Source of the DNA: Arthrobacter sp.
GTDB lineage: Bacteria > Actinomycetota > Actinomycetes > Actinomycetales > Micrococcaceae
Length of the DNA stretch: 60,482 nt
Assembly (NCBI GenBank): GCA_026393275.1
Contig: JAPLAM010000042.1
Coordinates: forward strand, 1-60,482
Direction: 5' to 3'
Made by a program: the position numbers and the translations under genes. Positions 1 to 8,617 of this stretch are shown one piece after another (positions within the stretch are counted from its first letter, which is position 1; the number at the start of each line of letters is the position of its first letter). The notes under the pieces are model-generated. The model was not told the origin of the DNA. It made no database searches and worked only from the letters and a program-made list of their open reading frames with translations.

Positions 1-798
1 CGGCTGCGGAAGGTCTCCTTCACCGGCTCCACCGCCGTGGGCAAACGGCTCATGGCCGACGCCGCCCAGAATGTCCTGCGCACCTCGATGGAACTGGGCG
101 GCAACGCACCGTTCATCGTCTTCGAGGACGCTGACCTGGACAAGGCCGTCGAAGGTGCCATGGCCGCCAAGATGCGCAACATGGGCGAGGCCTGCACCGC
201 CGCCAACCGCTTCCTGGTCCAGGAATCCGTGGCCGCCGAGTTCACCGCCAGGTTCGCCGCGGCCATGGGTGCCCTGAGCCTGGGCCGGGGAACCGACGCG
301 GGCGCGAAGGTGGGCCCCCTCATCGATGCCGGCGCCCGCGACGACGTCCACGCGCTGGTGAGCGCCGCCGTCGACGCCGGCGCGACGGCCGTCACCGGCG
401 GTGCGCCGCTGGCGGGTCCCGGCTACTTTTACCCGCCCACCGTGCTCGCCAACGTGCCCAACGACGCCGCCATCCTCGGCCAGGAGATCTTCGGCCCGGT
501 GGCGCCCGTGACCACGTTCGGCACCGAAGCGGACGCGATCCGGCTCGCCAACGCCAGCGAATACGGCCTGGCCTCCTACGTCTACAGCCGCGACTTCAAC
601 CGGCTGCTGCGCGTCGCCGAACAGATCGAATTCGGCATGGTCGGCTTCAACGCCGGTGTCATCTCCAACGCCGCCGCGCCCTTCGGCGGCGTCAAGCAGT
701 CCGGCCTGGGCCGCGAGGGCGGCTCGGAAGGCATCGCGGAATACACCACCACCCAGTACATCGGCATCGCCGATCCCTGGGCCGACCAGGCCAACTAA
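1..798 (+). CDS. gabD: Succinate-semialdehyde dehydrogenase (NAD(P)+), 3' part
   Basis: The gene runs in from the left edge, so its start is missing. The open frame is continuous from base 1. It encodes the C-terminal part of an aldehyde dehydrogenase: the FTGSTAVGK cofactor-loop motif, the ELGGNAPF motif with the general-base Glu, the catalytic Cys in GEACTAANR, and the late EIFGPV and PFGGVKQSGLGREGG motifs. The family oxidises aldehydes with NAD(P)+. The GEACTAANR and GLGREGG versions are those usual in GabD-type succinate-semialdehyde dehydrogenases, which feed succinate to the TCA cycle in the cytoplasm. The substrate is inferred from family resemblance only. A 90-base gap holding a large dyad separates it from the next gene, so the two are probably not one operon. 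Confidence 0.85.
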   Translation, partial: RLRKVSFTGSTAVGKRLMADAAQNVLRTSMELGGNAPFIVFEDADLDKAVEGAMAAKMRNMGEACTAANRFLVQESVAAEFTARFAAAMGALSLGRGTDAGAKVGPLIDAGARDDVHALVSAAVDAGATAVTGGAPLAGPGYFYPPTVLANVPNDAAILGQEIFGPVAPVTTFGTEADAIRLANASEYGLASYVYSRDFNRLLRVAEQIEFGMVGFNAGVISNAAAPFGGVKQSGLGREGGSEGIAEYTTTQYIGIADPWADQAN

Positions 799-814
799 CA
801 AGACAAAAATTCTC

Positions 815-841
815 GGTACCGGAACGTAACGTCCCGCTACC
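815..841. promoter_or_regulatory. 27-bp near-perfect dyad, candidate operator of the 3-hydroxybenzoate monooxygenase gene
   Basis: Half-sites GGTAcCGGaACGT and ACGTcCCGcTACC flank one central A. Eleven of thirteen base pairs match. The dyad lies 47 bases upstream of the GTG start of the monooxygenase gene and 16 bases after the preceding stop. It is too short-spaced and lacks a T-run, so it looks more like a regulator site than a terminator. The binding protein is not known from this window. Confidence 0.5.
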
Positions 842-888
842 GACTACCCGATTAGGCTTAGTGCCGCACAAAGAAGTGAGGAAAACCC

Positions 889-2787
889 GTGCATTTCCAC
901 CACCACGGTTACGTATCCGGTGACCCGCGAGTCCAGCCGGCCGCCGGCGTCGGCATTGACCGGCCCGCCCAACTTCCCGACGAGGTCGACGTGCTCATTG
1001 TGGGCACCGGGCCCGCGGGCGTCCTGACAGCGGCGCAACTGTCCCAGTTCCCGGACATCACGACACGGATTGTGGAGCGCCGGGCGGGCCGGCTCGCCAT
1101 CGGCCAGGCCGACGGCATCCAGGCCCGCAGCGTCGAGACCTTCCAGGCCTTCGGCTTCGCCGAACGGATCATCGCCGAGGCGTACCGCATTACCGAGATG
1201 GCGTTCTGGAAGCCGGACCCCGCCGACCCGTCCCGCATCGTCCGTGCCGCCCGCGCCGTGGACGACACGACGGGTATCAGCGAGTTCCCGCACCTGATCG
1301 TCAACCAGGCGCGCGTGCTCGACTACTTCGGCGAGTTCATGGCGAACGCGCCCACCCGCATGTCGCCGGACTACGGCTACGAGTTCCGCGGCCTGGAGGT
1401 GGGCGAGGGGGAGTACCCCGTCAGCGTGACGCTCGGGCACACGTCCGGTCCCGAGGAGGGCCGGGAGCGCGTGGTCCGGGCCAAGTACGTCGTGGGAGCG
1501 GACGGCGCGCGGAGCAAGGTGCGGGACTCGATCGGCTGCACCCTCGCCGGCGACCAGGCGAACCACGCCTGGGGCGTCATGGACGTGCTCGCCAACACGG
1601 ACTTCCCCGACATCCGCACCAAGTGCGCGATCACCTCGGGGGCCGGCGGCAGTATCCTGCTGATTCCCCGTGAAGGCGGCCATCTCTTCCGCATGTACGT
1701 CGACCTTGGCGTGGTTGCGGAGGACGACGCCGGCGCCGTGCGCAGCACCAGCATCGAGCAGATCATCGCCAAGGCCAACGACATCATCCACCCGTACACC
1801 CTGGACGTGCGCAACGTCGCCTGGCACAGCGTGTACGAGGTCGGTCACCGCCTCACCGACCGGTTCGACGACGTCCTCCCGGACCAGCTCGGCACCCGCA
1901 CGCCGCGGGTGTTCATCACCGGCGACGCCTGCCACACCCACAGCGCCAAGGCCGGCCAGGGGATGAACGTCTCCATGCAGGACGGCTTCAACCTGGGCTG
2001 GAAGCTCGGTCACGTGCTGGAGGGCCGCAGCCCGGAGAGCCTGCTGTCCACCTACTCGGCCGAGCGCCAGGTCGTCGCGAAGAACCTCATCGACTTCGAC
2101 AAGGAGTGGTCGACACTCATGGCGAAGAAGCCGGAGGAGTTCGCCAGCCCGTCCGAGCTCGAGGACTTCTACGTCAGCACGGCCGAGTTCCCGGCCGGTT
2201 TCATGACCCAGTACACCCCCTCGGTGCTCATCGGTGAGCCGGTGCACCAGGGGCTGGCCGCCGGGTTCCCCATCGGCAAGCGCTTCAAGTCCGCGTCCGT
2301 CGTGCGGGTCTGTGACACCAACCCGCTGCAGCTCGGCCACCAGGCCAAGGCCGACGGACGGTGGCGGATCTACGTCTTCGCGGACCCGGCCCCGGCCGGC
2401 GCCCCGTCGCCGACCTCTGACCTGGCCGCATGGCTGGAAAACGCGCCGGACTCCCCGCTCGCCGCCACCCCCGACGGCGCCGACCGCGACGCGTGGTTCG
2501 ACGTGAAGGTCATCTACCAGCAGGACCACACGAGCGTCGACATCGGTGCTGTGCCGGCGGCCTTCAAGCCGGCGGTGGGGCCGTTCCAGCTCACCTACCT
2601 TGAGAAGGTCTTCGCCACGGATCCGAAGGCGGACATCTTCGAGCTGCGTGGCCTGGACCGCGGCGGCGTCGTCGTGGTCGTGCGGCCGGACCAGTACGTG
2701 GCCAACGTCCTGCCCCTGACCGCGACGGCGGAACTCGGCGCCTTCTTCGAGGCCCTCTTGCCAGCCGGGGGCAAGCGGACGGTGTAG
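889..2787 (+). CDS. mobA: 3-hydroxybenzoate 4-monooxygenase (FAD aromatic hydroxylase)
   Basis: A flavoprotein monooxygenase of 632 residues, close to the roughly 640 of the MobA/phenol-hydroxylase family. It hydroxylates 3-hydroxybenzoate to protocatechuate using NADPH, FAD and O2 in the cytoplasm. Visible motifs are the N-terminal dinucleotide-binding GTGPAG (residues 39-44), the FGQADGI-like segment IGQADGIQARS near 75, the DG motif VVGADGARSKVR, and the GD flavin motif at 345-346 followed by AKAGQGMNVSMQDGFNLGWKL. A C-terminal thioredoxin-like domain follows, as in phenol hydroxylases. The N-terminal pattern xFHxxGYxxGxP resembles characterised MobA proteins, which is why 3-hydroxybenzoate is preferred over phenol or resorcinol. 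The start is GTG, with GTGAGGA six bases upstream. Confidence 0.8.
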   Translation: MHFHHHGYVSGDPRVQPAAGVGIDRPAQLPDEVDVLIVGTGPAGVLTAAQLSQFPDITTRIVERRAGRLAIGQADGIQARSVETFQAFGFAERIIAEAYRITEMAFWKPDPADPSRIVRAARAVDDTTGISEFPHLIVNQARVLDYFGEFMANAPTRMSPDYGYEFRGLEVGEGEYPVSVTLGHTSGPEEGRERVVRAKYVVGADGARSKVRDSIGCTLAGDQANHAWGVMDVLANTDFPDIRTKCAITSGAGGSILLIPREGGHLFRMYVDLGVVAEDDAGAVRSTSIEQIIAKANDIIHPYTLDVRNVAWHSVYEVGHRLTDRFDDVLPDQLGTRTPRVFITGDACHTHSAKAGQGMNVSMQDGFNLGWKLGHVLEGRSPESLLSTYSAERQVVAKNLIDFDKEWSTLMAKKPEEFASPSELEDFYVSTAEFPAGFMTQYTPSVLIGEPVHQGLAAGFPIGKRFKSASVVRVCDTNPLQLGHQAKADGRWRIYVFADPAPAGAPSPTSDLAAWLENAPDSPLAATPDGADRDAWFDVKVIYQQDHTSVDIGAVPAAFKPAVGPFQLTYLEKVFATDPKADIFELRGLDRGGVVVVVRPDQYVANVLPLTATAELGAFFEALLPAGGKRTV

Positions 2788-2795
2788 CGCCGGGC

Positions 2796-2821
2796 GGCCG
2801 CGCCTCTAAGGAGGCGCGGCC
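2796..2821. terminator. Terminator hairpin between converging genes
   Basis: A perfect 11-bp stem, GGCCGCGCCTC paired with GAGGCGCGGCC, encloses a TAAG loop. It starts nine bases after the monooxygenase stop codon and reaches the stop of the opposing small gene. No T-run follows, as is common in actinobacteria. Confidence 0.7.
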
Positions 2822-3114
2822 TAGCCGCGGCGGGACCGGGCAGGCGGTCGGCGTAACTGCCACAGGATCAGCAAGAGTCCGACGGCGGCCGGGAGCACGG
2901 CCAAGCCCAGCCCTGTGCCCCGTAGCGGGTTCTCCAAGGACTCCGTCCGGGTCAGGGGCCGGGGGAGAGGCAGCACGGGCAGGAGTGCCTGACGGTGCTC
3001 TGAAGAATCCGGCCAGGGCGCGCCGTCCGGCCAGCGCTGGCTGTAATGCGGCTCGGTCCGGCGACAAGGTACGGACTCGTTTCTGGCGTCAAAACCAGCG
3101 CGCTCTGTCATCAT
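2821..3114 (-). CDS. Small hypothetical protein with one C-terminal membrane segment
   Basis: I do not recognise this protein. From the ATG at 3114 it has 97 residues: a polar, Pro/Arg-rich N-terminal two thirds, then one hydrophobic segment (GLGLAVLPAAVGLLLILWQL), then an Arg-rich tail. That layout suggests a tail-anchored membrane protein with the tail in the cytoplasm. A run GGGGGA sits directly before two consecutive ATG codons, so the second ATG (3111) has the better ribosome-site spacing. The frame also stays open 63 bases further upstream, but without a recognisable ribosome site. It converges on the monooxygenase gene across a shared hairpin. It could be a chance frame in GC-rich DNA; the hydrophobic segment is the main argument for it. 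Confidence 0.4.
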   Translation of the reverse strand: MMTERAGFDARNESVPCRRTEPHYSQRWPDGAPWPDSSEHRQALLPVLPLPRPLTRTESLENPLRGTGLGLAVLPAAVGLLLILWQLRRPPARSRRG

Positions 3115-3240
3115 TCCCCCAAATGAGATGAGTGTTCCGGCCAATTGTGTGCCGGTAGCCCGCTCAGTCTGGCACAAAACGGCGGGAAAACGATGATTCG
3201 CACGGCACTAATTCAGTGCGACTTCAGTGAGGGCCGGGCG

Positions 3241-3474
3241 TCAGTGACCGGATTCCGCCGCCGTCGCTATTGTGATGGTGACCCCGCCGTCGTCGTCGTG
3301 GATCCTCAGCTGAAGCGGCCTGTCGACGAGGCTGGCGTGCCGGTTTTCGCTGTCTTCCGGAGCGAGTTGTTCGGCCAGCCGGGTGAGGGCCAGCGCCATT
3401 GCCCTGCCCCAGTCGTGCGGGTCCCTGCTCGACGCTTCAGCTTCGGCTGAGTAGTTTTCCTCTGGTCCGGTCAT
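3241..3474 (-). CDS. Small acidic hypothetical protein
   Basis: Unrecognised. From the ATG at 3474 it has 77 residues, acidic and without membrane segments. It has a probable helix in the middle (WGRAMALALTRLAEQLAP) and a beta-like C-terminal stretch (LQLRIHDDDGGVTITIA). The start is chosen because GGGAAGG lies about nine bases upstream; the frame could begin 14 codons earlier. It is transcribed away from the lipid-kinase gene, with about 210 bases between the two starts. No partner gene explains it. It may be a genuine small gene or a chance frame. Confidence 0.4.
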   Translation of the reverse strand: MTGPEENYSAEAEASSRDPHDWGRAMALALTRLAEQLAPEDSENRHASLVDRPLQLRIHDDDGGVTITIATAAESGH

Positions 3475-3687
3475 ATGGTTTCGCCTTCCCGTCTGGAACG
3501 CGGCCGCCCCGGTCATTCCGGAGAGGCCACCGGCCGGGCCGGTACACTTCAGTCCCTGAACATGGCCAGTGTAGTGACCTGCCGGACAATGCGTCCATGA
3601 TTCCCGGCCCCGCCGGGCGAGTCATCACGCCCCGCCCCGATAGAATTTCCTGCAGGACGCCTCCCGCCCACGTGTACGAAGGACGCC

Positions 3688-4641
3688 ATGCCACAGACCA
3701 ATGCCGCGCAGGACACCCCGGTCCAGCACAAGCGCGCCGCCGTGATCATCAACCCGATGAAATCCTCCGGCGAGGATTTCAAGACCGCGTTCTACCGCCT
3801 CTGCGAAGATCAAGGTTGGGCTGAGCCGCTCTGGCTTGAGACCACGGCCGAGGACACCGGCCTGGGCCAGGCGCGCGAAGCGCTGAAGGCAGGGGTCGAC
3901 GTCGTGATCGCCGCCGGCGGCGACGGAACCGTCCGCTGCGTGGCCGAGGTCCTCGCGGGCACGGGGAAGCCCATGGGCCTGGTCCCGCTAGGCACCGGCA
4001 ACCTGTTGGCCCGCAACGTCGGCATCGACATCGCCGACCCCGTGGGCGCGAGTCTAGACATCCTGAACGGCACGGACATCAAGGTGGACGTGGTGAAGGC
4101 AACCCTGGACCATGCCCAGGAAGAACAGCTTTTCCTGGTCATGGCCGGCCTCGGCTACGACGCGGCAATCATGGCGAACACGGTGGACGAGCTCAAAGAC
4201 CGCGTGGGCTGGCTCGCCTACGTGGAAGCCGGAATCCGGCACCTGCCCGGCAAACCGGTGAAGGCGCAGATCAGCATCGACGGCCAGCCCCCGGTCCGGC
4301 GGCGGGTCCGCAGCGTGATGGTGGGCAACTGCGGCCAGATCACCGGAGGCGTGGAAGTCTTCCCCGAGGCCAAGCTCGATGACAACATTCTCGACGTCCT
4401 GATCCTGGCGCCGGTGGGTAAGCTCGGCTGGTTCACCGTGCTCGCCGGTATGTTCGGCCGGAAGAAAGGCCAGAACGGCAAGAACAAATCGGTCGAATAC
4501 TTCACCGGGAAGACCGCCGAAATCAGCCTCGACCACGAGCAGGAGTTCCAGCTCGACGGCGACCACCTCGGCAAGGCGAAGCACCTCCGGGTCGCGGTGG
4601 AGCACGAGGCGCTGACCATCAGGATGACGAAGTCGGCCTAG
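3688..4641 (+). CDS. Diacylglycerol kinase family lipid kinase
   Basis: A 317-residue cytoplasmic or membrane-peripheral kinase of the DAGK catalytic family (DgkB/YegS-like), which phosphorylates diacylglycerol or related lipids using ATP. The nucleotide-binding GGDGT is at residues 77-81, followed by VPLGTGNLLARN, and the N-terminal strand AAVIINPMKS is typical. The C-terminal half has the second beta-sandwich with GLGYDA and a late DHEQEFQLDGD segment, as in the family. Length is normal. The start has GAAGGA five bases upstream of ATG. It stands alone between unrelated genes, so phospholipid turnover is a reasonable role but the exact substrate (diacylglycerol, sphingosine-like or undecaprenol-type lipid) is not shown. 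Confidence 0.85.
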   Translation: MPQTNAAQDTPVQHKRAAVIINPMKSSGEDFKTAFYRLCEDQGWAEPLWLETTAEDTGLGQAREALKAGVDVVIAAGGDGTVRCVAEVLAGTGKPMGLVPLGTGNLLARNVGIDIADPVGASLDILNGTDIKVDVVKATLDHAQEEQLFLVMAGLGYDAAIMANTVDELKDRVGWLAYVEAGIRHLPGKPVKAQISIDGQPPVRRRVRSVMVGNCGQITGGVEVFPEAKLDDNILDVLILAPVGKLGWFTVLAGMFGRKKGQNGKNKSVEYFTGKTAEISLDHEQEFQLDGDHLGKAKHLRVAVEHEALTIRMTKSA

Positions 4642-4945
4642 CTGCCCGGGCCGGGATCCGTAAACTGCCGCTAGGTACCGTCCAAACTACCGATAAGTAG
4701 TATCCGTTGACCTCTGAGTAGGTCGACCTAGGGCAGCTGGCAAAGCCGCGTACCCGACACTCGTGACTGCTGTCTCCCCAGCAACTTGTATTGGCAATGG
4801 CACCACCCGGTGCCGCCAGTCACGAGGGGGTCGGCGTGGGGGGAATTCACCTAGTCGCAGTGGGAGTTCGGCCGAAGGCTCGGTCGGACTTCTTATTTTG
4901 CCGCTTTTTGGCACTTCTGAAGCCCGCCGCGGCGATGGTGCAGCC
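4642..4945. other. Leader region of the glycan operon
   Basis: About 300 bases lie between the lipid kinase stop and the preferred start of the priming transferase. They hold a possible -10 element TAGTAT (4698-4703), a perfect 12-bp palindrome (4719-4730) and a 10-bp palindrome TTCGGCCGAA near 4868. From 4763 the region is open in frame with the transferase, but the translated stretch is Arg/Gly-rich and unlike the family. I read it as an untranslated leader. Confidence 0.4.
4719..4730. promoter_or_regulatory. Perfect 12-bp palindrome in the glycan operon leader
   Basis: TAGGTCGACCTA is fully self-complementary. It sits about 215 bases upstream of the first glycan gene, directly after a TTGACC that could be a -35 element. 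It is a candidate regulator site. A single 12-bp palindrome is modest evidence. Confidence 0.3.
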
Positions 4946-6511
4946 ATGAGCGAGCCGCTCGGCGCCGGACCGTTCGCCTTGGCATTTCTGGGCAGTGGCA
5001 GCACGGCGGGAACAGCCGTTGACCAGGGCTATTCGCAATTCCGGCCCATCCCCGAACCTGCGGGTCAGCGCAGTGCCGCCCGTTCCTCCGGCCGACTTTG
5101 GGCCAAGTTCCTGCGGCGCCTGCTCCGGTGCACGGACCTGGTGGTGGTCTTCGCAGCCGTCTTCGCAGGCTTCCTGATCCGTTTTGACGCCAGTGAGGCG
5201 TTTCTGCCGGGGCGGTTTGAAGCTTTGGAAACGGCAGTCGGGTTGGTCCTTGTCCTGCTTTGGGTCGGAGCGCTGGACGCCTACCGCAGCCACGATCCGA
5301 AGGTCCTGGGCGTCGGGACCAGCGAATACAAGCGTGTGGCGGCGGCGACTGGCGCGGTTTTCGGGATCCTGGCACTGGTGCTGGTGGTCCTGCGGCTGCA
5401 GCCGGTCGCGGAGTACTACCTGGTGTCTCTGCCGGTGGGTATGACAGCTTTGGTGGCCAGCCGGTGGACTGCCCGCCGCTGGTACAACGCACGGCAGTCC
5501 CAAGGGCAGTACTTCGTGCGGGCAATCGTGATCGGCCAGGCCGAAGATGTCCGCTATGTGCTCAAACGCATCGCCAAGAAGTCCGGCGCCGTCTACGAGA
5601 TCCTGGGCGTGGCCCTCCCCGGGGGGCGGAGGGGGATGGGGCTCGACGTCGACGGCCGCCGGGTTCCGGTGCTCTCCTCAACCGACGACGTGGTCCGCAC
5701 CGTGGGCAGCACTGGCGCCGAGGCGGTGATCGTGGCCGGCCCCGTGCCCGGAGGCAACCAATACATCCGCGAGCTGGGCTGGCGGCTGGAGGAACACTCC
5801 GCGGAGCTCGTGCTTGCCTCCACCCTGACGAATGTGGCCGGTCCGCGGATCCACTGGCGGCCCGTGGAAGGCCTGCCGCTGATGCACGTGGACGTTCCCC
5901 GCTATAGCGGCAGCAAGCACGCCTTCAAACGGCTGATGGACGTCGTCGTGGCGGCCGCAGCGCTGATCCTCCTTGGCCCGCTGCTGCTCACCCTGGCGGT
6001 AATCGTCAAGTCCAGCAGCCCCGGCCCGGTCCTCTTCCGTCAGGAACGTGTGGGCAAAGGCGGTAAGCCGTTCCGCATGCTGAAGTTCCGGTCCATGGTG
6101 GTCGACGCCGAAACCGCGTTGGCCGGGTTGATGGAGCGAAATGAAGGCGCCGGCGTTCTGTTCAAACTCCAGAATGACCCGAGGGTGACGGGCTGCGGCC
6201 GCTGGATGCGGCGCTTCTCACTGGACGAGCTGCCCCAGTTCTGGAACGTCCTGACCGGGCAAATGAGCCTGGTCGGACCGCGGCCGCCGCTGCGCCGCGA
6301 GGTGGACGGCTATGAGCGGCACACCCACCGCAGGCTACTCATCAAGCCCGGAATCACAGGGCTTTGGCAGATCAACGGACGCTCCGATCTGCCCTGGGAC
6401 GAGGCCGTGCGCCTTGACCTCTACTACGTCGAAAACTGGTCGATCATAGGCGACGCCATCATCATGTGGCGCACGCTCAAAGCGATGTGCCTGCCTGCGG
6501 GCGCGTACTGA
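4946..6511 (+). CDS. Priming sugar-1-phosphate transferase (polyprenyl glycosylphosphotransferase)
   Basis: This enzyme starts a surface glycan by moving a sugar-1-phosphate from an NDP-sugar to undecaprenyl phosphate at the inner face of the membrane. From ATG 4946 it has 521 residues. Four to five membrane segments lie near residues 45-180, then a Rossmann-like middle region, then one membrane segment (VVVAAAALILLGPLLLTLAVIV) leading into the catalytic bacterial sugar-transferase domain. Family motifs seen: PVLFRQERVGKGGKPFRMLKFRSM, RRFSLDELPQFWNVL, GQMSLVGPRPPL and KPGITGLWQINGRSDL. The ATG at 4946 is preferred because the 61 codons before it look non-coding; its ribosome site is weak. It opens a seven-gene operon of nucleotide-sugar and glycosyltransferase genes. 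Confidence 0.85.
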   Translation: MSEPLGAGPFALAFLGSGSTAGTAVDQGYSQFRPIPEPAGQRSAARSSGRLWAKFLRRLLRCTDLVVVFAAVFAGFLIRFDASEAFLPGRFEALETAVGLVLVLLWVGALDAYRSHDPKVLGVGTSEYKRVAAATGAVFGILALVLVVLRLQPVAEYYLVSLPVGMTALVASRWTARRWYNARQSQGQYFVRAIVIGQAEDVRYVLKRIAKKSGAVYEILGVALPGGRRGMGLDVDGRRVPVLSSTDDVVRTVGSTGAEAVIVAGPVPGGNQYIRELGWRLEEHSAELVLASTLTNVAGPRIHWRPVEGLPLMHVDVPRYSGSKHAFKRLMDVVVAAAALILLGPLLLTLAVIVKSSSPGPVLFRQERVGKGGKPFRMLKFRSMVVDAETALAGLMERNEGAGVLFKLQNDPRVTGCGRWMRRFSLDELPQFWNVLTGQMSLVGPRPPLRREVDGYERHTHRRLLIKPGITGLWQINGRSDLPWDEAVRLDLYYVENWSIIGDAIIMWRTLKAMCLPAGAY

Positions 6512-6524
6512 AAAGGGGGCAATT

Positions 6525-7625
6525 ATGGACAGGTTAGACCGCCAGGAATTGGACTTAATGGCTGACGCGCGACCGTTGCGCGCGGCGGTCGTGGGGGCAG
6601 GCTATTGGGGGCCCAATCTCGCCCGAAACTTCAAGTCGGGCCCCGACTGGGAGCTTGCCGGGATCGTGGACCGCGACCTCGGAAGAGCGGCCAAGCTGGC
6701 GGCGGCCTATGGCGTCCCGGCTTTCGAATCCGTCGACGAACTCCTGGACACGGCCGAGATCGACGCCGTCGCCATCGCGACACCGGCCCACACCCACCAC
6801 GGCATCGCCCTGACAGCGCTGCGGGCCGGCAAGCACGTATTGGTCGAAAAACCCTTGGCCGACAGCCGGGTCAACGGCCTGGAGATGGTTGAGGAAGCTG
6901 AGGAACGCGGCCTGGTCCTGATGGCGGACCATACCTACTGCTACACCCCCGCCGTGCTCAAGATCCGTGAGCTTATTGCCGACGGATCCCTGGGAGAGAT
7001 CCTGTTCATCGACTCCGTGCGCATCAACCTGGGACTGGTCCAGCCGGACGTGGACGTCTTCTGGGATCTTGCCCCGCACGATCTGTCCATTGTCGATTTT
7101 ATTCTGCCGGGTGGCCTTCGGCCGCTGGAGGTGTCGGCCCATGGCGCGGATCCCCTGGGCACCGGGCGTGCGTCAGTCGGGCATTTGACCTTTGCCCTGC
7201 CCAACGACGCCATGGCGCACGTGCACGTGAATTGGCTGAGTCCCACCAAGATCCGCCAACTGGTGGTGGGCGGTTCCCGGCGCACGCTGGTATGGGACGA
7301 CTTGAACCCCCAGCAGCGTCTGAGCGTCTATGACCGCGGAGTCAGCCTGGACCGGCAGTCCCGGTCCGCAGCGGACCAGAAGGCTTCCGCCATCTCCTAC
7401 CGCCTGGGCGACACATGGTCCCCGGCGCTGCCCGAGCACGAGGCGCTGGCGCAGATGGTGGCGGAATTTGCCAGCAGCATCTGGCAGCAACGGCCCGCGA
7501 GAACCAGCGGGGCCTCGGGACTGCGGGTGCTGTCGGTACTGGAAGCAGTCAGCATGAGCCTCAGCGCTGACGGGCAGTCCAGCGCCGTCAAAGGCAACGA
7601 GCCCCAGCTGGAGGGATCGCGATGA
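6525..7625 (+). CDS. Gfo/Idh/MocA oxidoreductase, WbpB/GnnA-like NDP-sugar 3-dehydrogenase
   Basis: A 366-residue NAD(P)-dependent oxidoreductase with the Rossmann motif GAGYWG (24-29) and the EKPL signature (108-111). The family is broad. The neighbouring DegT aminotransferase and WbpD-like acetyltransferase are the usual partners of WbpB/GnnA enzymes, which oxidise C3 of a UDP-N-acetyl sugar so that an amino group can be added. That role is inferred from context. The ATG at 6525 has a GGGGG run seven bases upstream; a second possible start is the ATG at 6558, nearer the first beta strand. It lies 13 bases after the priming transferase and overlaps the next gene by four bases (ATGA), so it is translationally coupled. 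Confidence 0.8.
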   Translation: MDRLDRQELDLMADARPLRAAVVGAGYWGPNLARNFKSGPDWELAGIVDRDLGRAAKLAAAYGVPAFESVDELLDTAEIDAVAIATPAHTHHGIALTALRAGKHVLVEKPLADSRVNGLEMVEEAEERGLVLMADHTYCYTPAVLKIRELIADGSLGEILFIDSVRINLGLVQPDVDVFWDLAPHDLSIVDFILPGGLRPLEVSAHGADPLGTGRASVGHLTFALPNDAMAHVHVNWLSPTKIRQLVVGGSRRTLVWDDLNPQQRLSVYDRGVSLDRQSRSAADQKASAISYRLGDTWSPALPEHEALAQMVAEFASSIWQQRPARTSGASGLRVLSVLEAVSMSLSADGQSSAVKGNEPQLEGSR

Positions 7626-8617
7626 GCAGCCTGCAGGGAGCCAGGGTGCTGGTCACCGGCGGAGCCGGCACCATCGGTTCCACTCTCGTGGACCAGTTGC
7701 TGGATGCCGGCGCCGGCCGCGTCGTCGTCCTGGACAACCTTGTCCGCGGCCGCCGCGCCAACCTCGACGCGGCCATCGCTACCGGGCGCGTCGAGCTGGT
7801 CGAGGGGGACCTGCGCAACCGGGACCTGGTGCACGACCTGACGCGAGGCCAGGACATTGTCTTCCATCAGGCGGCCATCCGGATCACCCAGTGCGCTGAG
7901 GAACCCCGGCTGGCGCTGGAGGTGCTGGTGGACGGCAGCTTCAACGTGATCGAAGCGGCGGCAACGCACGGCGTCGACAAGCTGGTGGCCGCCTCCAGCG
8001 CCTCCGTGTACGGCATGGCCGAGGCGTTTCCCACGACCGAGCGGCACCACCCCTACAACAACGACACCTTCTACGGCGCGGCCAAGTCCTTCAACGAAGC
8101 CATGGCACGCAGTTTCCGGGCCATGACCGGGCTCGACTATGTGCTGCTGCGCTACTTCAACGTCTATGGCCCGCGCATGGATGTCCACGGCCTCTATACC
8201 GAGGTCCTGGTGCGGTGGATGGAACGAATTGACGACGGCCGGCCGCCGCTTATCTTCGGCGACGGACAGCAAACCATGGACTTCGTGTACACGAAGGACG
8301 TGGCGCGGGCCAACATTCTGGCGGCCGGCAGCCCACTGCAGGAAGGCGTGTACAACGTAGCCAGCGGTTCGGAGACGAGTCTGCTGGAACTGGCGGAGGC
8401 ATTGCTGCGGGCAATGGATTCTGACCTGGCGGTGGAACACGGTCCGGACCGTGCCGTGAACGGCGTCGTCCGTCGGCTGGCAGACACCGAGTCCGCCCGC
8501 CGGGAGTTGGGTTTCCAGGCGGAAACCGGGCTTGAAGAGGGGCTTCGGGAGCTCGTCGAGTGGTGGCGTCCGTTGCGCAACGAAATCGCGGACGCCCGGG
8601 TGGGGGCAGTGCGATGA
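7622..8617 (+). CDS. NAD-dependent nucleotide-sugar epimerase/dehydratase
   Basis: An extended short-chain dehydrogenase of 331 residues acting on a nucleotide sugar. It has the NAD-binding TGGAGTIG (12-19), the SSASVYG strand and the catalytic pair Tyr151-Lys155 in YGAAK. The substrate-binding RYFNVYGPRM and the late FGDGQQTMDFVYTKDVARA are typical of UDP-glucose/UDP-GlcNAc 4-epimerases and related dehydratases. The sequence does not decide between 4-epimerase and 4,6-dehydratase. It starts inside the previous stop (ATGA) and ends in the same kind of overlap with the aminotransferase, so the three enzymes are made together. In this operon it should shape the precursor that is then oxidised, aminated and acetylated. 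Confidence 0.8.
   Translation: MSSLQGARVLVTGGAGTIGSTLVDQLLDAGAGRVVVLDNLVRGRRANLDAAIATGRVELVEGDLRNRDLVHDLTRGQDIVFHQAAIRITQCAEEPRLALEVLVDGSFNVIEAAATHGVDKLVAASSASVYGMAEAFPTTERHHPYNNDTFYGAAKSFNEAMARSFRAMTGLDYVLLRYFNVYGPRMDVHGLYTEVLVRWMERIDDGRPPLIFGDGQQTMDFVYTKDVARANILAAGSPLQEGVYNVASGSETSLLELAEALLRAMDSDLAVEHGPDRAVNGVVRRLADTESARRELGFQAETGLEEGLRELVEWWRPLRNEIADARVGAVR

Noticed and set aside
4763..4945. Extending the priming transferase 61 codons upstream
   Set aside because: The added residues are Arg/Gly/Ser-rich and unlike the family, and the stretch contains palindromes expected of a leader.
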